A stretch of 64,000 nt of DNA, from assembly GCF_003173775.1 (NCBI RefSeq), contig NZ_CP029552.1, forward strand, positions 6,159,001 to 6,223,000, in the 5' to 3' direction. The DNA comes from Methylobacterium sp. 17Sr1-1 (GTDB lineage Bacteria; Pseudomonadota; Alphaproteobacteria; Rhizobiales; Beijerinckiaceae). Under the pieces are notes generated by a model. It saw nothing but the letters and a program-made list of their open reading frames with translations. It was not told the DNA's origin and did no database searches. The position numbers and the translations under genes were made by a program. Of this stretch, positions 35,620 to 42,877 are shown piece by piece. Each line of letters starts with the position of its first letter. Within the stretch, counting starts at the first letter, position 1.

Positions 35620-35777
35620 AGACAAAAAATGTTTCTTGTTTGCATCTGTCTTGTATAAATAAAGACGCTGCATCGACGTTTCCTCTCCCGATACGCCCGA
35701 GCCTCAGCGACGGTCCGGGCCACGATTTCCTCAGCGGTGAAGGGGATGCGGCCGTGGCCCTGGCAGCGGTTGCTCAT
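35577..35777 (-). CDS. Small phage protein with a displaced 3' end
   Basis: 66 residues from the ATG at 35777, which overlaps the HNH gene stop (ATGA). The first ~35 residues (MSNRCQGHGRIPFTAEEIVA...) are GC-rich and phage-like; the last ~30 run into the AT-rich region and overlap the end of the moron in antisense. The original 3' end was probably replaced when the moron inserted. Confidence 0.5.
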   Translation of the reverse strand: MSNRCQGHGRIPFTAEEIVARTVAEARAYRERKRRCSVFIYTRQMQTRNIFCLYRSRGYLDPSIPA

Positions 35778-36178
35778 CGACGGGGCTCCGGCGTGTAGAG
35801 TGCTCGGCGGGGTAGAGGCTGCTTCGACAGCGGGGCGGTGGCTCGGCGCGCTGGCCGGCCCGGCGGCAGCGGCTTGCCCGGCGGCACGGGCCGCTTCGGC
35901 TGATGCACACCGATGTGCCGATCCTCGCGGCGGTTCGCCTCGGCCAGATTGCCGGCATCGACCTTCGACTTTTCCCGGTGGCAGGACTTGTGCGCCGGCT
36001 TCATGTTGTCGTCGGTATCGGCGTGCCGGCCGAGTAGATTGCGTGGGATAACGTGCTCGATGTCCCAAGCTTGATGCACGCCGTCGATCGGCTGACTGCA
36101 GATGTGGCAGGTGCGGTTGTGCAGCCGGAATAGGCGCTTGCGATCTTTATCCGATAGTCGAGGGCGAGAATCGGTCAT
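35774..36178 (-). CDS. HNH endonuclease
   Basis: 134 residues. A zinc-ribbon pair CHIC and CHRE flanks DIEHVIPRNLLGRHADTDDNMKPAHKSCHREKS, a classical HNH motif with His in IEHV, Asn in DDNM and His in AHKSC. The C-terminal ~50 residues are Pro/Arg-rich and probably disordered. HNH nucleases in this position may assist packaging or act as homing-type enzymes. Its GTG/ATG neighbours overlap by a few bases in a tight leftward operon. Confidence 0.83.
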   Translation of the reverse strand: MTDSRPRLSDKDRKRLFRLHNRTCHICSQPIDGVHQAWDIEHVIPRNLLGRHADTDDNMKPAHKSCHREKSKVDAGNLAEANRREDRHIGVHQPKRPVPPGKPLPPGRPARRATAPLSKQPLPRRALYTPEPRR

Positions 36179-36693
36179 GCTGCCCTCCCCGCCTCGCGGG
36201 ACAGCGTGCCGGGCGCGGTGCCGATCAGTTCGTCGATGACGGCGAACACCGCATCCTTGGATCGCTGGAAATCCTCATTGCCCATGGCGCGCTTGGATTG
36301 GCTCTTGGCCGTCCAGCGCACGACGACGGAATCCTTCACGCGGACCACTGCGGTGTCGTCAACTGGGCGGAGGAAGGCAGCGACCCGGATCGCTTCCGCC
36401 TTCGAGGACGCCACGAACGTCTGCTCATCGCGAAAGCCGGCCTTGATGAGCGCCCACTTCCGGAGGTGTTCCGGCGAGGGGAAGCGATCCGCCAGATGCT
36501 CCGGCAGGCTCGACCACCCGTCACGAACGCACGCGAAGTAGTGCGCGTGCGACTTGCTGCTGCGCTCTTCCTGCTCGGTGAGGATGTAGCGCTCGCCGAT
36601 CACGAACTGCCGATCGCAGAGGCCGGTGAACCGGCCCGCCGGCTGCATCGCATCGCCCGTCCACGTGAACTCGACCGGCAGCAGAGCGCTCAT
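36175..36693 (-). CDS. Conserved alphaproteobacterial prophage protein
   Basis: 172 residues from the ATG at 36693 (ATGA overlap with the preceding gene). The pattern QFVIGERYILTEQEERSSKSHAHYFACVRDGWSSLPEHLADRFPSPEHLRKWALIKAGF and the later SQSKRAMGNEDFQRSKDAV resemble a protein commonly encoded in early operons of rhizobial and methylobacterial prophages. It has no defined function; a recombination or replication-associated role is possible from context. Confidence 0.65.
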   Translation of the reverse strand: MSALLPVEFTWTGDAMQPAGRFTGLCDRQFVIGERYILTEQEERSSKSHAHYFACVRDGWSSLPEHLADRFPSPEHLRKWALIKAGFRDEQTFVASSKAEAIRVAAFLRPVDDTAVVRVKDSVVVRWTAKSQSKRAMGNEDFQRSKDAVFAVIDELIGTAPGTLSREAGRAA

Positions 36694-36941
36694 GACTGCG
36701 CCACCTTCCGCTTCGGGCGCGGGTACCCGAGTGTCCAAAGGCGCTCTCGTCCGTACTGAGCTACTTCACTCCTGAGATCATCCGGCAGCGAGTTCAAGGC
36801 ATCCTGAAAATCTGTATCCAGCACGAATAGATCAGTGACTGCTACAATCGTGCTCTCCGCATCAATATTGCGCCGCAAATCTTCCGCAAGCTTGCGGTGC
36901 TGAACGCGGACATCTGTAATCCTGATGACCTCTGCGGACAT
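36690..36941 (-). CDS. Small hypothetical phage protein
   Basis: 83 residues, mostly acidic and helical (AEDLRRNIDAESTIVAVTDLFVLDTDFQDALNSLPDDLRSEVAQYG). Overlaps the downstream gene by ATGA and follows the HNH gene by two bases. No family recognised. Confidence 0.6.
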   Translation of the reverse strand: MSAEVIRITDVRVQHRKLAEDLRRNIDAESTIVAVTDLFVLDTDFQDALNSLPDDLRSEVAQYGRERLWTLGYPRPKRKVAQS

Positions 36942-36943
36942 TG

Positions 36944-37516
36944 TCAGCCCTCCAGATGTTTCCAGATTTTGCCAGTCTTGATCGCCGAAACGAGCGGCTG
37001 GCCAATACCGTGGTCAGCCGCCACATCGACTTGACGGCGGCGGTCGCCGCGGATTGCGAGCACCTGTCCAGCAGTGAGGCGAGCGCGGTGGTGCTCCTCC
37101 CCTGACTTAGCGAGCCCATCTTTGTACGCATCGGCGGTGTTGATCTGTGCGTCCCCAAGCTCTAGGTGAGAAGGGTTGCAGCACTTCTTATTATTGCACC
37201 TGTGCATGACAAATTGTTGGCGTGTGGGATTATAGTTATTCGACCATATCCAGGCATATCTATGTGCGTCGATGTGCTTGCTTTTTTCTGAGTATCGCCC
37301 ATAGTCACCGCGCGTATGGCCGCGCCATGGCCAGCAATCATCCGGGCCGGCAATTGCAACCTTCAGCCAGAAGGATGCCGGCGTGTTGCTTGGACGACCG
37401 CGGAAAGCGCCATCGCTGATCTTCCTGCGCCGCATCTCCCGACGGGCGGACCAAAGCTCGCGATGCTCGGCGAGTACGGCCTCGATGCGGGCGATGAGAA
37501 TTCCGGGCGCACTCAT
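36944..37516 (-). CDS. HNH homing-type endonuclease
   Basis: 190 residues from ATG at 37516; an upstream TTG is possible. The core is DAHRYAWIWSNNYNPTRQQFVMHRCNNKKCCNPSHLELGD, matching the HNH_3 group of phage homing nucleases, followed by a helix-turn-helix-like tail (AIRGDRRRQVDVAADHGIGQPLVSAIKTGKIWKHL). The internal portion has more A and T than neighbours. It may be a mobile insertion in the early operon. Confidence 0.82.
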   Translation of the reverse strand: MSAPGILIARIEAVLAEHRELWSARREMRRRKISDGAFRGRPSNTPASFWLKVAIAGPDDCWPWRGHTRGDYGRYSEKSKHIDAHRYAWIWSNNYNPTRQQFVMHRCNNKKCCNPSHLELGDAQINTADAYKDGLAKSGEEHHRARLTAGQVLAIRGDRRRQVDVAADHGIGQPLVSAIKTGKIWKHLEG

Positions 37517-38271
37517 CAAACAGCCCTGCGCTCTTCATGGACGGCGACACCCGGGATGCCGCGGGTGCCGGCGGCGACCTGTCGGCCGGCGATGACGGCC
37601 AGGGCCGCCACGATCTCGTCTCGGCAGTTGACCCAGGCCCAGCGCGCGAACTCGGTCGCGTCGGTGACCTCGGCCCGGTAGGTCGTGCGAAGGGTGACGG
37701 CACGCGCCCCACCGCGGGCGCTGGCACGATCCTGCTCCGCCCGGCCGGCGACCGCCTCAGCGCGGCGCGCCTCCCGCGCCAGATCCTCAGCGTGCTCGCG
37801 CTCCTCGATGTCGGACGGCTTGCTCAGCTGCAGCGCCAGCGCTGCCTCCCGTGCCCGCTCGTCAGCCTCGCGCCGCGCGGCCTCGGCGGCGGCCCGCTTC
37901 TCGGCCTCCTGCCGCTCGAGCCAGGGCGTCAGGGCTGCCTTACAGACCTCGACGGCGAGCACCGCCCGGCCCTTCCCCGACTTGTTGTCCTGGATCAGCG
38001 CGCCGTAGCGCGCCTGGATCTCGGCCTTGGCGTCATCGAGCGGCTTCGCCTCGGCGGCGCGGCGCTCGTCCGCCCGCTTGATCGCCTTGCGGAGCAGGTC
38101 GAGCAGCTTCGACACGCCGTCGGCGTCGGCCTGCGTCTTGATCCCGCCAGCATCGAGCCAGTGTCGCGCCTCAGAGCAGAGGGCATCGATCTCGTCGCGC
38201 GAGACCTCGAACGGCGTCAGGGCGGGGCCGCCGTTGTGGCCCATTGCAGCCAGAGCGGGCGCGGCACTCAC
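37516..38271 (-). CDS. Conserved phage coiled-coil protein with a GHNGGP motif
   Basis: 251 residues from a GTG at 38271 that overlaps the upstream stop (GTGA). The N-terminal MGHNGGPALTPFEVSRDEIDAL is followed by a long alanine/glutamate/arginine-rich coiled coil (about residues 100-200) and a compact C-terminal end. Similar proteins accompany recombination and replication genes in alphaproteobacterial phages. The biochemical role is unknown. Confidence 0.65.
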   Translation of the reverse strand: MSAAPALAAMGHNGGPALTPFEVSRDEIDALCSEARHWLDAGGIKTQADADGVSKLLDLLRKAIKRADERRAAEAKPLDDAKAEIQARYGALIQDNKSGKGRAVLAVEVCKAALTPWLERQEAEKRAAAEAARREADERAREAALALQLSKPSDIEEREHAEDLAREARRAEAVAGRAEQDRASARGGARAVTLRTTYRAEVTDATEFARWAWVNCRDEIVAALAVIAGRQVAAGTRGIPGVAVHEERRAV

Positions 38272-38570
38272 TGGCACCTCCGCTTCGCCGCAGCGTTCCA
38301 TCGTTCGATGTCAGCCCGCTCGCCGCCGGCGCATGCCTCGTTGACCGCCCGGCTGACCGTGGTCCGGATTGCCTCGCAGGCCGCGTCGACCGAAGCTGCC
38401 GAGATCGGACCGCGGGCGGCGCGAGCCTCCTCCAGCCGCGCAGCGCGTTCGGCGGCCCGGCGTCTCAGCCGGCCGGCGAACCACTCCACCGGCGGCGTCG
38501 AGGTCGAGGCGCCGGCAGCCCGGGCCGCCTCGAAGCGCCCGAAGGCGCGGATGCTGTCGGGATGCGCCAT
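38268..38570 (-). CDS. Small hypothetical phage protein
   Basis: 100 residues from ATG at 38570. It is Ala/Arg-rich and helical (FAGRLRRRAAERAARLEEARAARG). Start and stop both overlap neighbours (TGATG, GTGA), which supports expression from the leftward operon. No domain recognised. Confidence 0.6.
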   Translation of the reverse strand: MAHPDSIRAFGRFEAARAAGASTSTPPVEWFAGRLRRRAAERAARLEEARAARGPISAASVDAACEAIRTTVSRAVNEACAGGERADIERWNAAAKRRCQ

Positions 38571-38773
38571 CACATCCCCCGGGCGATCAGAAAGGCGGCG
38601 ACGCCGACGAGGATGCACGCCGCGGTCAGCAGCCCGAGGATGATGATGCCGGCGATCACGCTGGCGGTGGCCGCGTCAGCCGCGCGGTCCAGGCCGCCGT
38701 TGGCCGGCGGCGGGGGCGCCTCGCGCGTCAGGAAGGATGGCAGGGGATCGTCGAAGTGAATGTCAGGGCGCAT
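38570..38773 (-). CDS. Small membrane protein, phage early
   Basis: 67 residues with one strong C-terminal membrane segment (SVIAGIIILGLLTAACILVGVAAFLIA). It overlaps both neighbouring genes by one to four bases. No family recognised. Confidence 0.6.
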   Translation of the reverse strand: MRPDIHFDDPLPSFLTREAPPPPANGGLDRAADAATASVIAGIIILGLLTAACILVGVAAFLIARGM

Positions 38774-39060
38774 CAGAGGACGCTCCCGACGAAGTGGACG
38801 GCAGCGCCGAGGCCGATGCTGGCGGCGACGATCGCGACGGCGCCGACGGCACTCGCGATGGCCTCGTCCAGCCCGCGGATCACCTCGTTGCGGATAGCCC
38901 GCGCCCGGGCGTCAGCGTCGATGTGGGGGATGCGGTCGAGTCGGTCGCGCTGGGCGCGGCGGTCGGCGATCTCGAGGTGCGGGAGCGGGCCGGCCAGGGC
39001 GGCGTTCAGCGCGCGGTAGCGGGCCTGCTCGGCGTCGAGGTAGTTGAGGGTGCGGTGCAT
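38773..39060 (-). CDS. Small phage protein, first gene of the leftward operon
   Basis: 95 residues. The first 60 are charged (LNYLDAEQARYRALNAALAG, RRAQRDRLDRI), and the last 25 form a hydrophobic segment (SAVGAVAIVAASIGLGAAVHFVG). It is the first gene downstream of the OL-like operators, in the place of lambda N, although it does not look like a known antiterminator. Confidence 0.6.
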   Translation of the reverse strand: MHRTLNYLDAEQARYRALNAALAGPLPHLEIADRRAQRDRLDRIPHIDADARARAIRNEVIRGLDEAIASAVGAVAIVAASIGLGAAVHFVGSVL

Positions 39061-39090
39061 CGGCGGTGCTCCATCGGGAACACCGTCAAT

Positions 39091-39159
39091 GTGCCCATAT
39101 GGGGCACGTTGGTCAAGCCCATAATGGGCACGTTTGTGCCCATCTCAAAATTGGGCTCA
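39091..39159 (-). promoter_or_regulatory. OL-like operator and leftward promoter set
   Basis: Three sites: GTGCCC-ATATG-GGGCAC at 39091-39107, AAGCCC-ATAAT-GGGCAC at 39115-39131, and a wider pair of GTGCCC at 39136 and GGGCTC near 39153. On the minus strand TTGACC (plus GGTCAA at 39111-39116) can serve as a -35 with the first operator inside the spacer. This is the expected start of the leftward early transcript. The same code occurs upstream of cro. Confidence 0.72.
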
Positions 39160-39219
39160 CGTGCTAAAACGCGAAAGCCCTGCGCGGTGGCGCCACCAGA
39201 CCCCATTCGTTGGCAGTGG

Positions 39220-39660
39220 CTACTTAGGCGCCTGCGGTGCGGGCGATGCGGGGATTCCTGTCGGTTGCTGGGGAACAGGTTGAGCGCCCGGCGGTACGAC
39301 AATAACGATCGGCTGCTGAGGAGCGGTCGGCTCACTCGGGCGAACCGCCACGGCTGTTTGAATGGCTGTGAGGGCCGCTCCAATCGTCGCCGTTGTGTCC
39401 TGGCGAGCGCTGTAGACAAGACCTAAGCCGGCGAGAGCAATGGCGAGGGCTGTACCGACGAACCAAAACTTCGCGTTAGATAGCTCCTTCGCAATGTCCT
39501 GCATCTGCGTTTCGAGGCGATCGAACCGCTTGTCGTGCTCCTCAAGTTTGGCCCAGATCTGATTCATGCCACCCGATGTGCCCCCGGGGCCCATCGGCGG
39601 CAAGTGCTCTTGATCGTGTTTTTTAAAATCCGGAAAATCCGGCGTGATCAAGTCACCCAT
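39220..39660 (-). CDS. Coiled-coil membrane protein downstream of the repressor (rexB position)
   Basis: 146 residues. A coiled-coil stretch (MNQIWAKLEEHDKRFDRLETQMQDIAKEL, about 32-61) is followed by one membrane helix (FWFVGTALAIALAGLGLVYSA) and a Pro/Gln-rich tail. Its ATG overlaps the stop of the preceding gene by eight bases. It is the last gene of the repressor operon and lies between the two operator sets, the place taken by rexB in lambda. The similarity to rexB is positional, not by sequence. Confidence 0.6.
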   Translation of the reverse strand: MGDLITPDFPDFKKHDQEHLPPMGPGGTSGGMNQIWAKLEEHDKRFDRLETQMQDIAKELSNAKFWFVGTALAIALAGLGLVYSARQDTTATIGAALTAIQTAVAVRPSEPTAPQQPIVIVVPPGAQPVPQQPTGIPASPAPQAPK

Positions 39661-39982
39661 TCCTCAGCATCCCGGCCATTCTATCAGCAAATCTTCGATG
39701 TAAATTTCTAATTGCCTCGTCATGTAGCTTGAGATATTTTCTTATTTCTCGCAGGTGTTCATTCGCTTTGTCCGCTTCTCCATTGCCTGCATATACAGTT
39801 GTTGAAGTTATATTATAAAATAGAAGTTGCTGTACTTGTAGCATCAAAAGCATGTCGGCTATGTCATTACCGGAAATTTTCATTTCCTCGATGCCGCGCA
39901 TTTTTTCGATCATTTTTGTAACGTAGCTATCTTTTGAAAACATATTTATTTGGTCATCTTCGCTCATAGTCGTATCTTTCAT
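39653..39982 (-). CDS. AT-rich small protein downstream of the repressor (rexA position)
   Basis: 109 residues, strongly AT-rich compared with the flanking genes, so likely recently acquired. It is alpha-helical and Met/Leu-rich (YVTKMIEKMRGIEEMKISGNDIADMLLMLQVQQLLFY) with no recognised domain. It starts eight bases after the repressor stop and overlaps the next gene. In a lysogen it should be expressed with the repressor. Confidence 0.6.
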   Translation of the reverse strand: MKDTTMSEDDQINMFSKDSYVTKMIEKMRGIEEMKISGNDIADMLLMLQVQQLLFYNITSTTVYAGNGEADKANEHLREIRKYLKLHDEAIRNLHRRFADRMAGMLRNG

Positions 39983-39990
39983 CTAGTATT

Positions 39991-40767
39991 TTATTCAGTA
40001 GTTAATCTGCCCAGGTATCTTCCCGTAATCGCAATTTCATCAAGCGTCCTATCTTCGGGCGAGTGCTTTGGGTTGTCGGAGATCAGGCGAACCCTGACAG
40101 GGTCCTGCCCACGCGCCGAAGAGATCTCCAGACGTTTCAGGATCACACCGCCCAGCGCATCAGCGAGCGCGTAGATACCGGGCGGCGAAGGCACCCGGTG
40201 ACCCACATCCACAAATACGATGTCGCCGTCGTGGATCTTTGGCTCCATAGAGTCGCCCATGGCCTCGAAGCATCGGATGCGATGCGGCTGAACTCGAAAT
40301 CGGCCGACCAGAAATGTGCTCGGCAGGCGCACCCAATCCTTGACGCCCTCGGCCGCGTAGGTGTTGCCGTCGGCATTCATCAAGTCGGTGATGTGAGTAA
40401 CCCCGCCGGGGCCCATACCTACTGCGACTTCCGCCATCAGGATCGCGTCCCTGGGCAGGTCGCCAACGTCGCGCCCCATCGTGCCCTCGACCATGCGGGG
40501 CTCGTGGTCCTCTGGATCGAACTCGTCAGGATCGAAGCTGTCGACGAGCGAGGTTGAGCGCCGCGGCTTGTCGGTGACGATGTCGCCCGCATCCACTCCG
40601 AAGACCTCGGCCGCGCGGTCGATCCACACGTTCGAAAGCCTTCGCGCTCCGGACTCCAGCTTCGCGAGCTGGTTCCGCGTCGTTCCCATCTTCTCGGCCG
40701 CGGCTTCCTGCGAGAGCCCGCGCGCCTCACGTAGTGCTTTGAGGTTGTTCGCCACGGAAGCCAACAT
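39991..40767 (-). CDS. Phage repressor, HTH plus S24 peptidase-like domain
   Basis: 258 residues from the ATG at 40767. Residues 5-58 are an XRE-type helix-turn-helix (LKALREARGLSQEAAAEKMGTTRNQLAKLESG). The C-terminal S24 domain has Ser173 in GDSMEPKIHDGD and Lys211 in GGVILKRLE. The Ala-Gly or Cys-Gly cleavage pair usual about 35-40 residues before the Ser is not evident; the region reads NADGNTYAAEGVKDW. There is no clear ribosome site before the ATG. It probably binds the GTGCCC-N5-GGGCAC operators on both sides. Confidence 0.88.
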   Translation of the reverse strand: MLASVANNLKALREARGLSQEAAAEKMGTTRNQLAKLESGARRLSNVWIDRAAEVFGVDAGDIVTDKPRRSTSLVDSFDPDEFDPEDHEPRMVEGTMGRDVGDLPRDAILMAEVAVGMGPGGVTHITDLMNADGNTYAAEGVKDWVRLPSTFLVGRFRVQPHRIRCFEAMGDSMEPKIHDGDIVFVDVGHRVPSPPGIYALADALGGVILKRLEISSARGQDPVRVRLISDNPKHSPEDRTLDEIAITGRYLGRLTTE

Positions 40768-40775
40768 GCTAGAGT

Positions 40776-40858
40776 GTGCCCGTTTTGGGCAGAGCACAAG
40801 GTGGGCACTAAAAGGCTAGACATTGTGCCCATGATGGGCATATTGTGTGCCCATGAAG
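40776..40858 (+). promoter_or_regulatory. OR-like operators with the cro promoter
   Basis: Operators: GTGCCC-GTTTT-GGGCAG at 40776-40792, GAGCAC-AAGGT-GGGCAC at 40792-40808, GTGCCC-ATGAT-GGGCAT at 40825-40841, and a half-site GTGCCC at 40847. For the rightward promoter, TAGACA (40817-40822) and TATTGT (40841-40846) are 18 bases apart with an operator in the spacer. The predicted start of transcription is near 40853, at the ATG of cro. Confidence 0.72.
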
Positions 40859-41104
40859 CTCGCCGCCTACATGGAAGCCCAGGGCCTGGACGACGCCGCG
40901 ATGGCGGCGCGCATCGGTCCTGACGTGTCGCCCTGGGCCGTCCGGAAGTGGCGGTACGGGCAGCGTATCCCGCGTCTAGGGATGCTGAAGCGCATCTCGG
41001 ATGTCACGGCCGGCGCGGTCACCGCGCAGGACCACTTTGATGCCGCCAGCTCTGGTCGGGCTGGCGGTGAGACGGGCGACGCTGCTGCGGGAGCCGCGGC
41101 ATGA
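40853..41104 (+). CDS. cro: Cro-like DNA-binding protein
   Basis: 83 residues from ATG at 40853, or 85 from a GTG two codons earlier. The Cro/C1-type helix-turn-helix is MKLAAYMEAQGLDDAAMAARIGPDVSPWAVRKWRYGQRIPRLGMLKRISD. It is divergent from the repressor and directly follows the predicted pR, apparently without a leader. Its role would be to repress the repressor gene and early promoters during lytic growth. The stop overlaps the next gene (ATGA). Confidence 0.8.
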   Translation: MKLAAYMEAQGLDDAAMAARIGPDVSPWAVRKWRYGQRIPRLGMLKRISDVTAGAVTAQDHFDAASSGRAGGETGDAAAGAAA

Positions 41105-41436
41105 CCCGCTCCAGTCCCGTCGCCGCCCGCGGCACCTACATCGGCCTCCCCCGAGGCCGTCACGAAATGGACCGCGACGCGGATCGGGCCGGTGTGAACG
41201 CGCCTGTGAAGGTGGCAGCGGAAAACGCCCTGGAGGCGCCGGGCAACCGGGCAGGACGCGTGAGCCATGCCGGGCCGGGTGAAAGCCCCGGGGCCATTCT
41301 GCTCGATCGGCGCATCGTCTTCGTCCTCTGCTGCGCGCTCGTCTGGACCGCTTGTGTTGCCAACGGCTGCTCAAAGCGCGCCTCGCAGCTGAACCCGCTC
41401 AACGGGCCGCTGCACATCCTGCCGGCCGGCCAGTGA
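41101..41436 (+). CDS. Hypothetical phage protein with one membrane segment
   Basis: 111 residues, coupled to cro by an ATGA overlap. The N-terminal part is Ala/Gly/Arg-rich, and one segment (RIVFVLCCALVWTACVANG) is hydrophobic and carries several cysteines. No family recognised. Confidence 0.5.
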   Translation: MTRSSPVAARGTYIGLPRGRHEMDRDADRAGVNAPVKVAAENALEAPGNRAGRVSHAGPGESPGAILLDRRIVFVLCCALVWTACVANGCSKRASQLNPLNGPLHILPAGQ

Positions 41437-41493
41437 CGTTGGCTGCCGCTCCTCTTCCGCGCCTCGGCACATAAGCCCTGCCGAGCTCGGACC

Positions 41494-41532
41494 GCGCCTG
41501 GCCGTTCGACTCCCCCGCGCCCGGCCAGGCGC
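41494..41532. terminator. Strong hairpin in the early right operon
   Basis: GCGCCTGGCC at 41494-41503 and GGCCAGGCGC at 41523-41532 form a perfect 10-bp stem with a 19-base loop, in a 120-base gap after the second rightward gene. There is no T-run. It could be a pause or termination site analogous to tR1, or an RNA processing element. Confidence 0.4.
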
Positions 41533-41557
41533 ACCCCTTCCACCGCTGGAGACGCCG

Positions 41558-41662
41558 ATGAGGGAGCAGAGCCGCAAGATCCGCTATCGCCTCCGGGACG
41601 ACGGCCGCTGTCAGGTCTGCCTGTCCGACGGGTGGGTGACGCTGTTTCGGGTGTCCCGATGA
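41558..41662 (+). CDS. Very small phage protein
   Basis: 34 residues, MREQSRKIRYRLRDDGRCQV onward, with two cysteines (CQVC) and a basic start. The ATG has GGAGACGCCG ahead of it, and the stop overlaps the next start (ATGA at 41659-41662). Too short for a family call. Confidence 0.5.
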   Translation: MREQSRKIRYRLRDDGRCQVCLSDGWVTLFRVSR

Positions 41663-42156
41663 CGGGGCAGTCGTTCAATTTCACGCAGAGCGCTTATGCG
41701 CTCGAAGTCGTGCGGCCCTCCGTCGAGGAGCGGGACTGCGCGTCTCAACAGCTTGCGTCGATGATGGGCCCGGGAGCCACCGGCGTCGTCCATGATGCTC
41801 GGCGCTACCACACCGCGGTGCTCAATCTCGTCGTCCTCCAGGAAGCGTGCGAGCGCTTCGCGGTGCACGAAGATACGATCCTGCTGGTGCTCGCCGCGCT
41901 GGAACGCGGCGACACCGTGCAGATCATCCCAGCCGTCAAAGTGCCCTGCCAGGCGCTCGCGACGGTTCACGTTGTCAATCAACCGAATAGACCCCCACCG
42001 CGCGGCGAGCTCCTGAAACGAGCCCTTGCGCTGATCTCTCCGGGCCCCCGCAAGTCCTCCGATCCTGCTCATGGTGTCTCTCTCGCTCCCGGTGTGATCG
42101 CAGATGATCACAGGAGCGTTGGGAGATGTCCCAAAAGTCTTGGGAGGGTCGCATGA
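41659..42156 (+). CDS. Hypothetical phage protein, doubtful 3' end
   Basis: 165 residues from the ATG at 41659, coupled to the preceding small gene. The first ~110 residues have coding-like third-position GC; after about 41990 the codon pattern decays and the protein overlaps the next start at 42126. A minus-strand frame of 153 codons also covers 41611-42072. The plus gene is preferred because of the coupling and codon pattern. Confidence 0.45.
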   Translation: MTGQSFNFTQSAYALEVVRPSVEERDCASQQLASMMGPGATGVVHDARRYHTAVLNLVVLQEACERFAVHEDTILLVLAALERGDTVQIIPAVKVPCQALATVHVVNQPNRPPPRGELLKRALALISPGPRKSSDPAHGVSLAPGVIADDHRSVGRCPKSLGRVA

Positions 42157-42521
42157 CGACCTTTGCCATGGAGGCTTCCGCCGGCCTGCGGGAGCTTGCC
42201 GAGCCGGTTGCGGCCGGTGACCGCGTGAAGCGGCAGATCGAGCGCGCAGCCCGGGCTGCCGGTCTCTCCTACTGGCGCGCATTCGACATTTGGTACGGCA
42301 AGGCTCGTCGCGTCGATGCGCGGGAGCTGGAGGCGATTCGGGCCGCGAAGGCGCGGCGGTCGGAGGAACAGGCCCATGAGCTTTCTGCCATCGCGGCGGA
42401 CTTTGATGCGCTGGCGGAACGCCTTGCCCGCATGGCTGCGCGGGGTGGTGGGCCGAGCAATCTTGAGGTGGGGGCACTCGCTGGCCGTGTTCGGCGTCTG
42501 GCTGATGGAGTCGGGCGATGA
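42126..42521 (+). CDS. Conserved small phage DNA-binding-like protein
   Basis: 131 residues. The core DRVKRQIERAARAAGLSYWRAFDIWYGKARRVDARELEAI resembles a helix-turn-helix protein common in alphaproteobacterial prophages. The remainder is helical (RSEEQAHELSAIAADFDALAERLARMA). A TTGGGAG ribosome site precedes the ATG. Role probably in control or replication, unproven. Confidence 0.62.
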   Translation: MSQKSWEGRMTTFAMEASAGLRELAEPVAAGDRVKRQIERAARAAGLSYWRAFDIWYGKARRVDARELEAIRAAKARRSEEQAHELSAIAADFDALAERLARMAARGGGPSNLEVGALAGRVRRLADGVGR

Positions 42522-42877
42522 CGAGGCTCCCCTGTGAGCGCGGTGGCCTCACGCTCAAGCAGCGCCAGCTGCTCACATTCATCGAAGGGTACGTCGCTGA
42601 TAGCGACGGCGTATCGCCCAGCTTCGACGAGATGCGGCAAGGTGTCGGTCTGCGGAGCAAGAACGGCATCGGCCGGTTGCTCGACGCTCTCGTGGAGCGC
42701 GGCCACCTGCACCGGCTTTCGCGGCGGTCACGAGCAATCGTGTTGGCTCCGACGCCGGCAGCGCTCGAGCTGTCCGCCCCGATGCAGGCGCGCATCCGCA
42801 ATCTCGCCGCCCGCGCCGGCACCACCCCTCACGCCTTCCTGAGCGCCGTGCTCGATGCCCATGGAGATCGCCCGTGA
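42518..42877 (+). CDS. LexA-type winged-helix protein
   Basis: 119 residues. Residues 10-72 (LTLKQRQLLTFIEGYVADSDGVSPSFDEMRQGVGLRSKNGIGRLLDALVERGHL) match the LexA DNA-binding domain. There is no S24 protease domain. The tail PMQARIRNLAARAGTTPHAFLSAVLDAHG looks like a ribbon-helix-helix. Start overlaps the preceding stop (ATGA). Likely a regulator of early genes. Confidence 0.75.
   Translation: MTRLPCERGGLTLKQRQLLTFIEGYVADSDGVSPSFDEMRQGVGLRSKNGIGRLLDALVERGHLHRLSRRSRAIVLAPTPAALELSAPMQARIRNLAARAGTTPHAFLSAVLDAHGDRP

Noticed and set aside
41611..42072. Minus-strand gene of about 150 codons opposite 41659-42156
   Set aside because: Less codon bias than the plus frame in the first part and against the direction of the early right operon. 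Kept in mind as an alternative.
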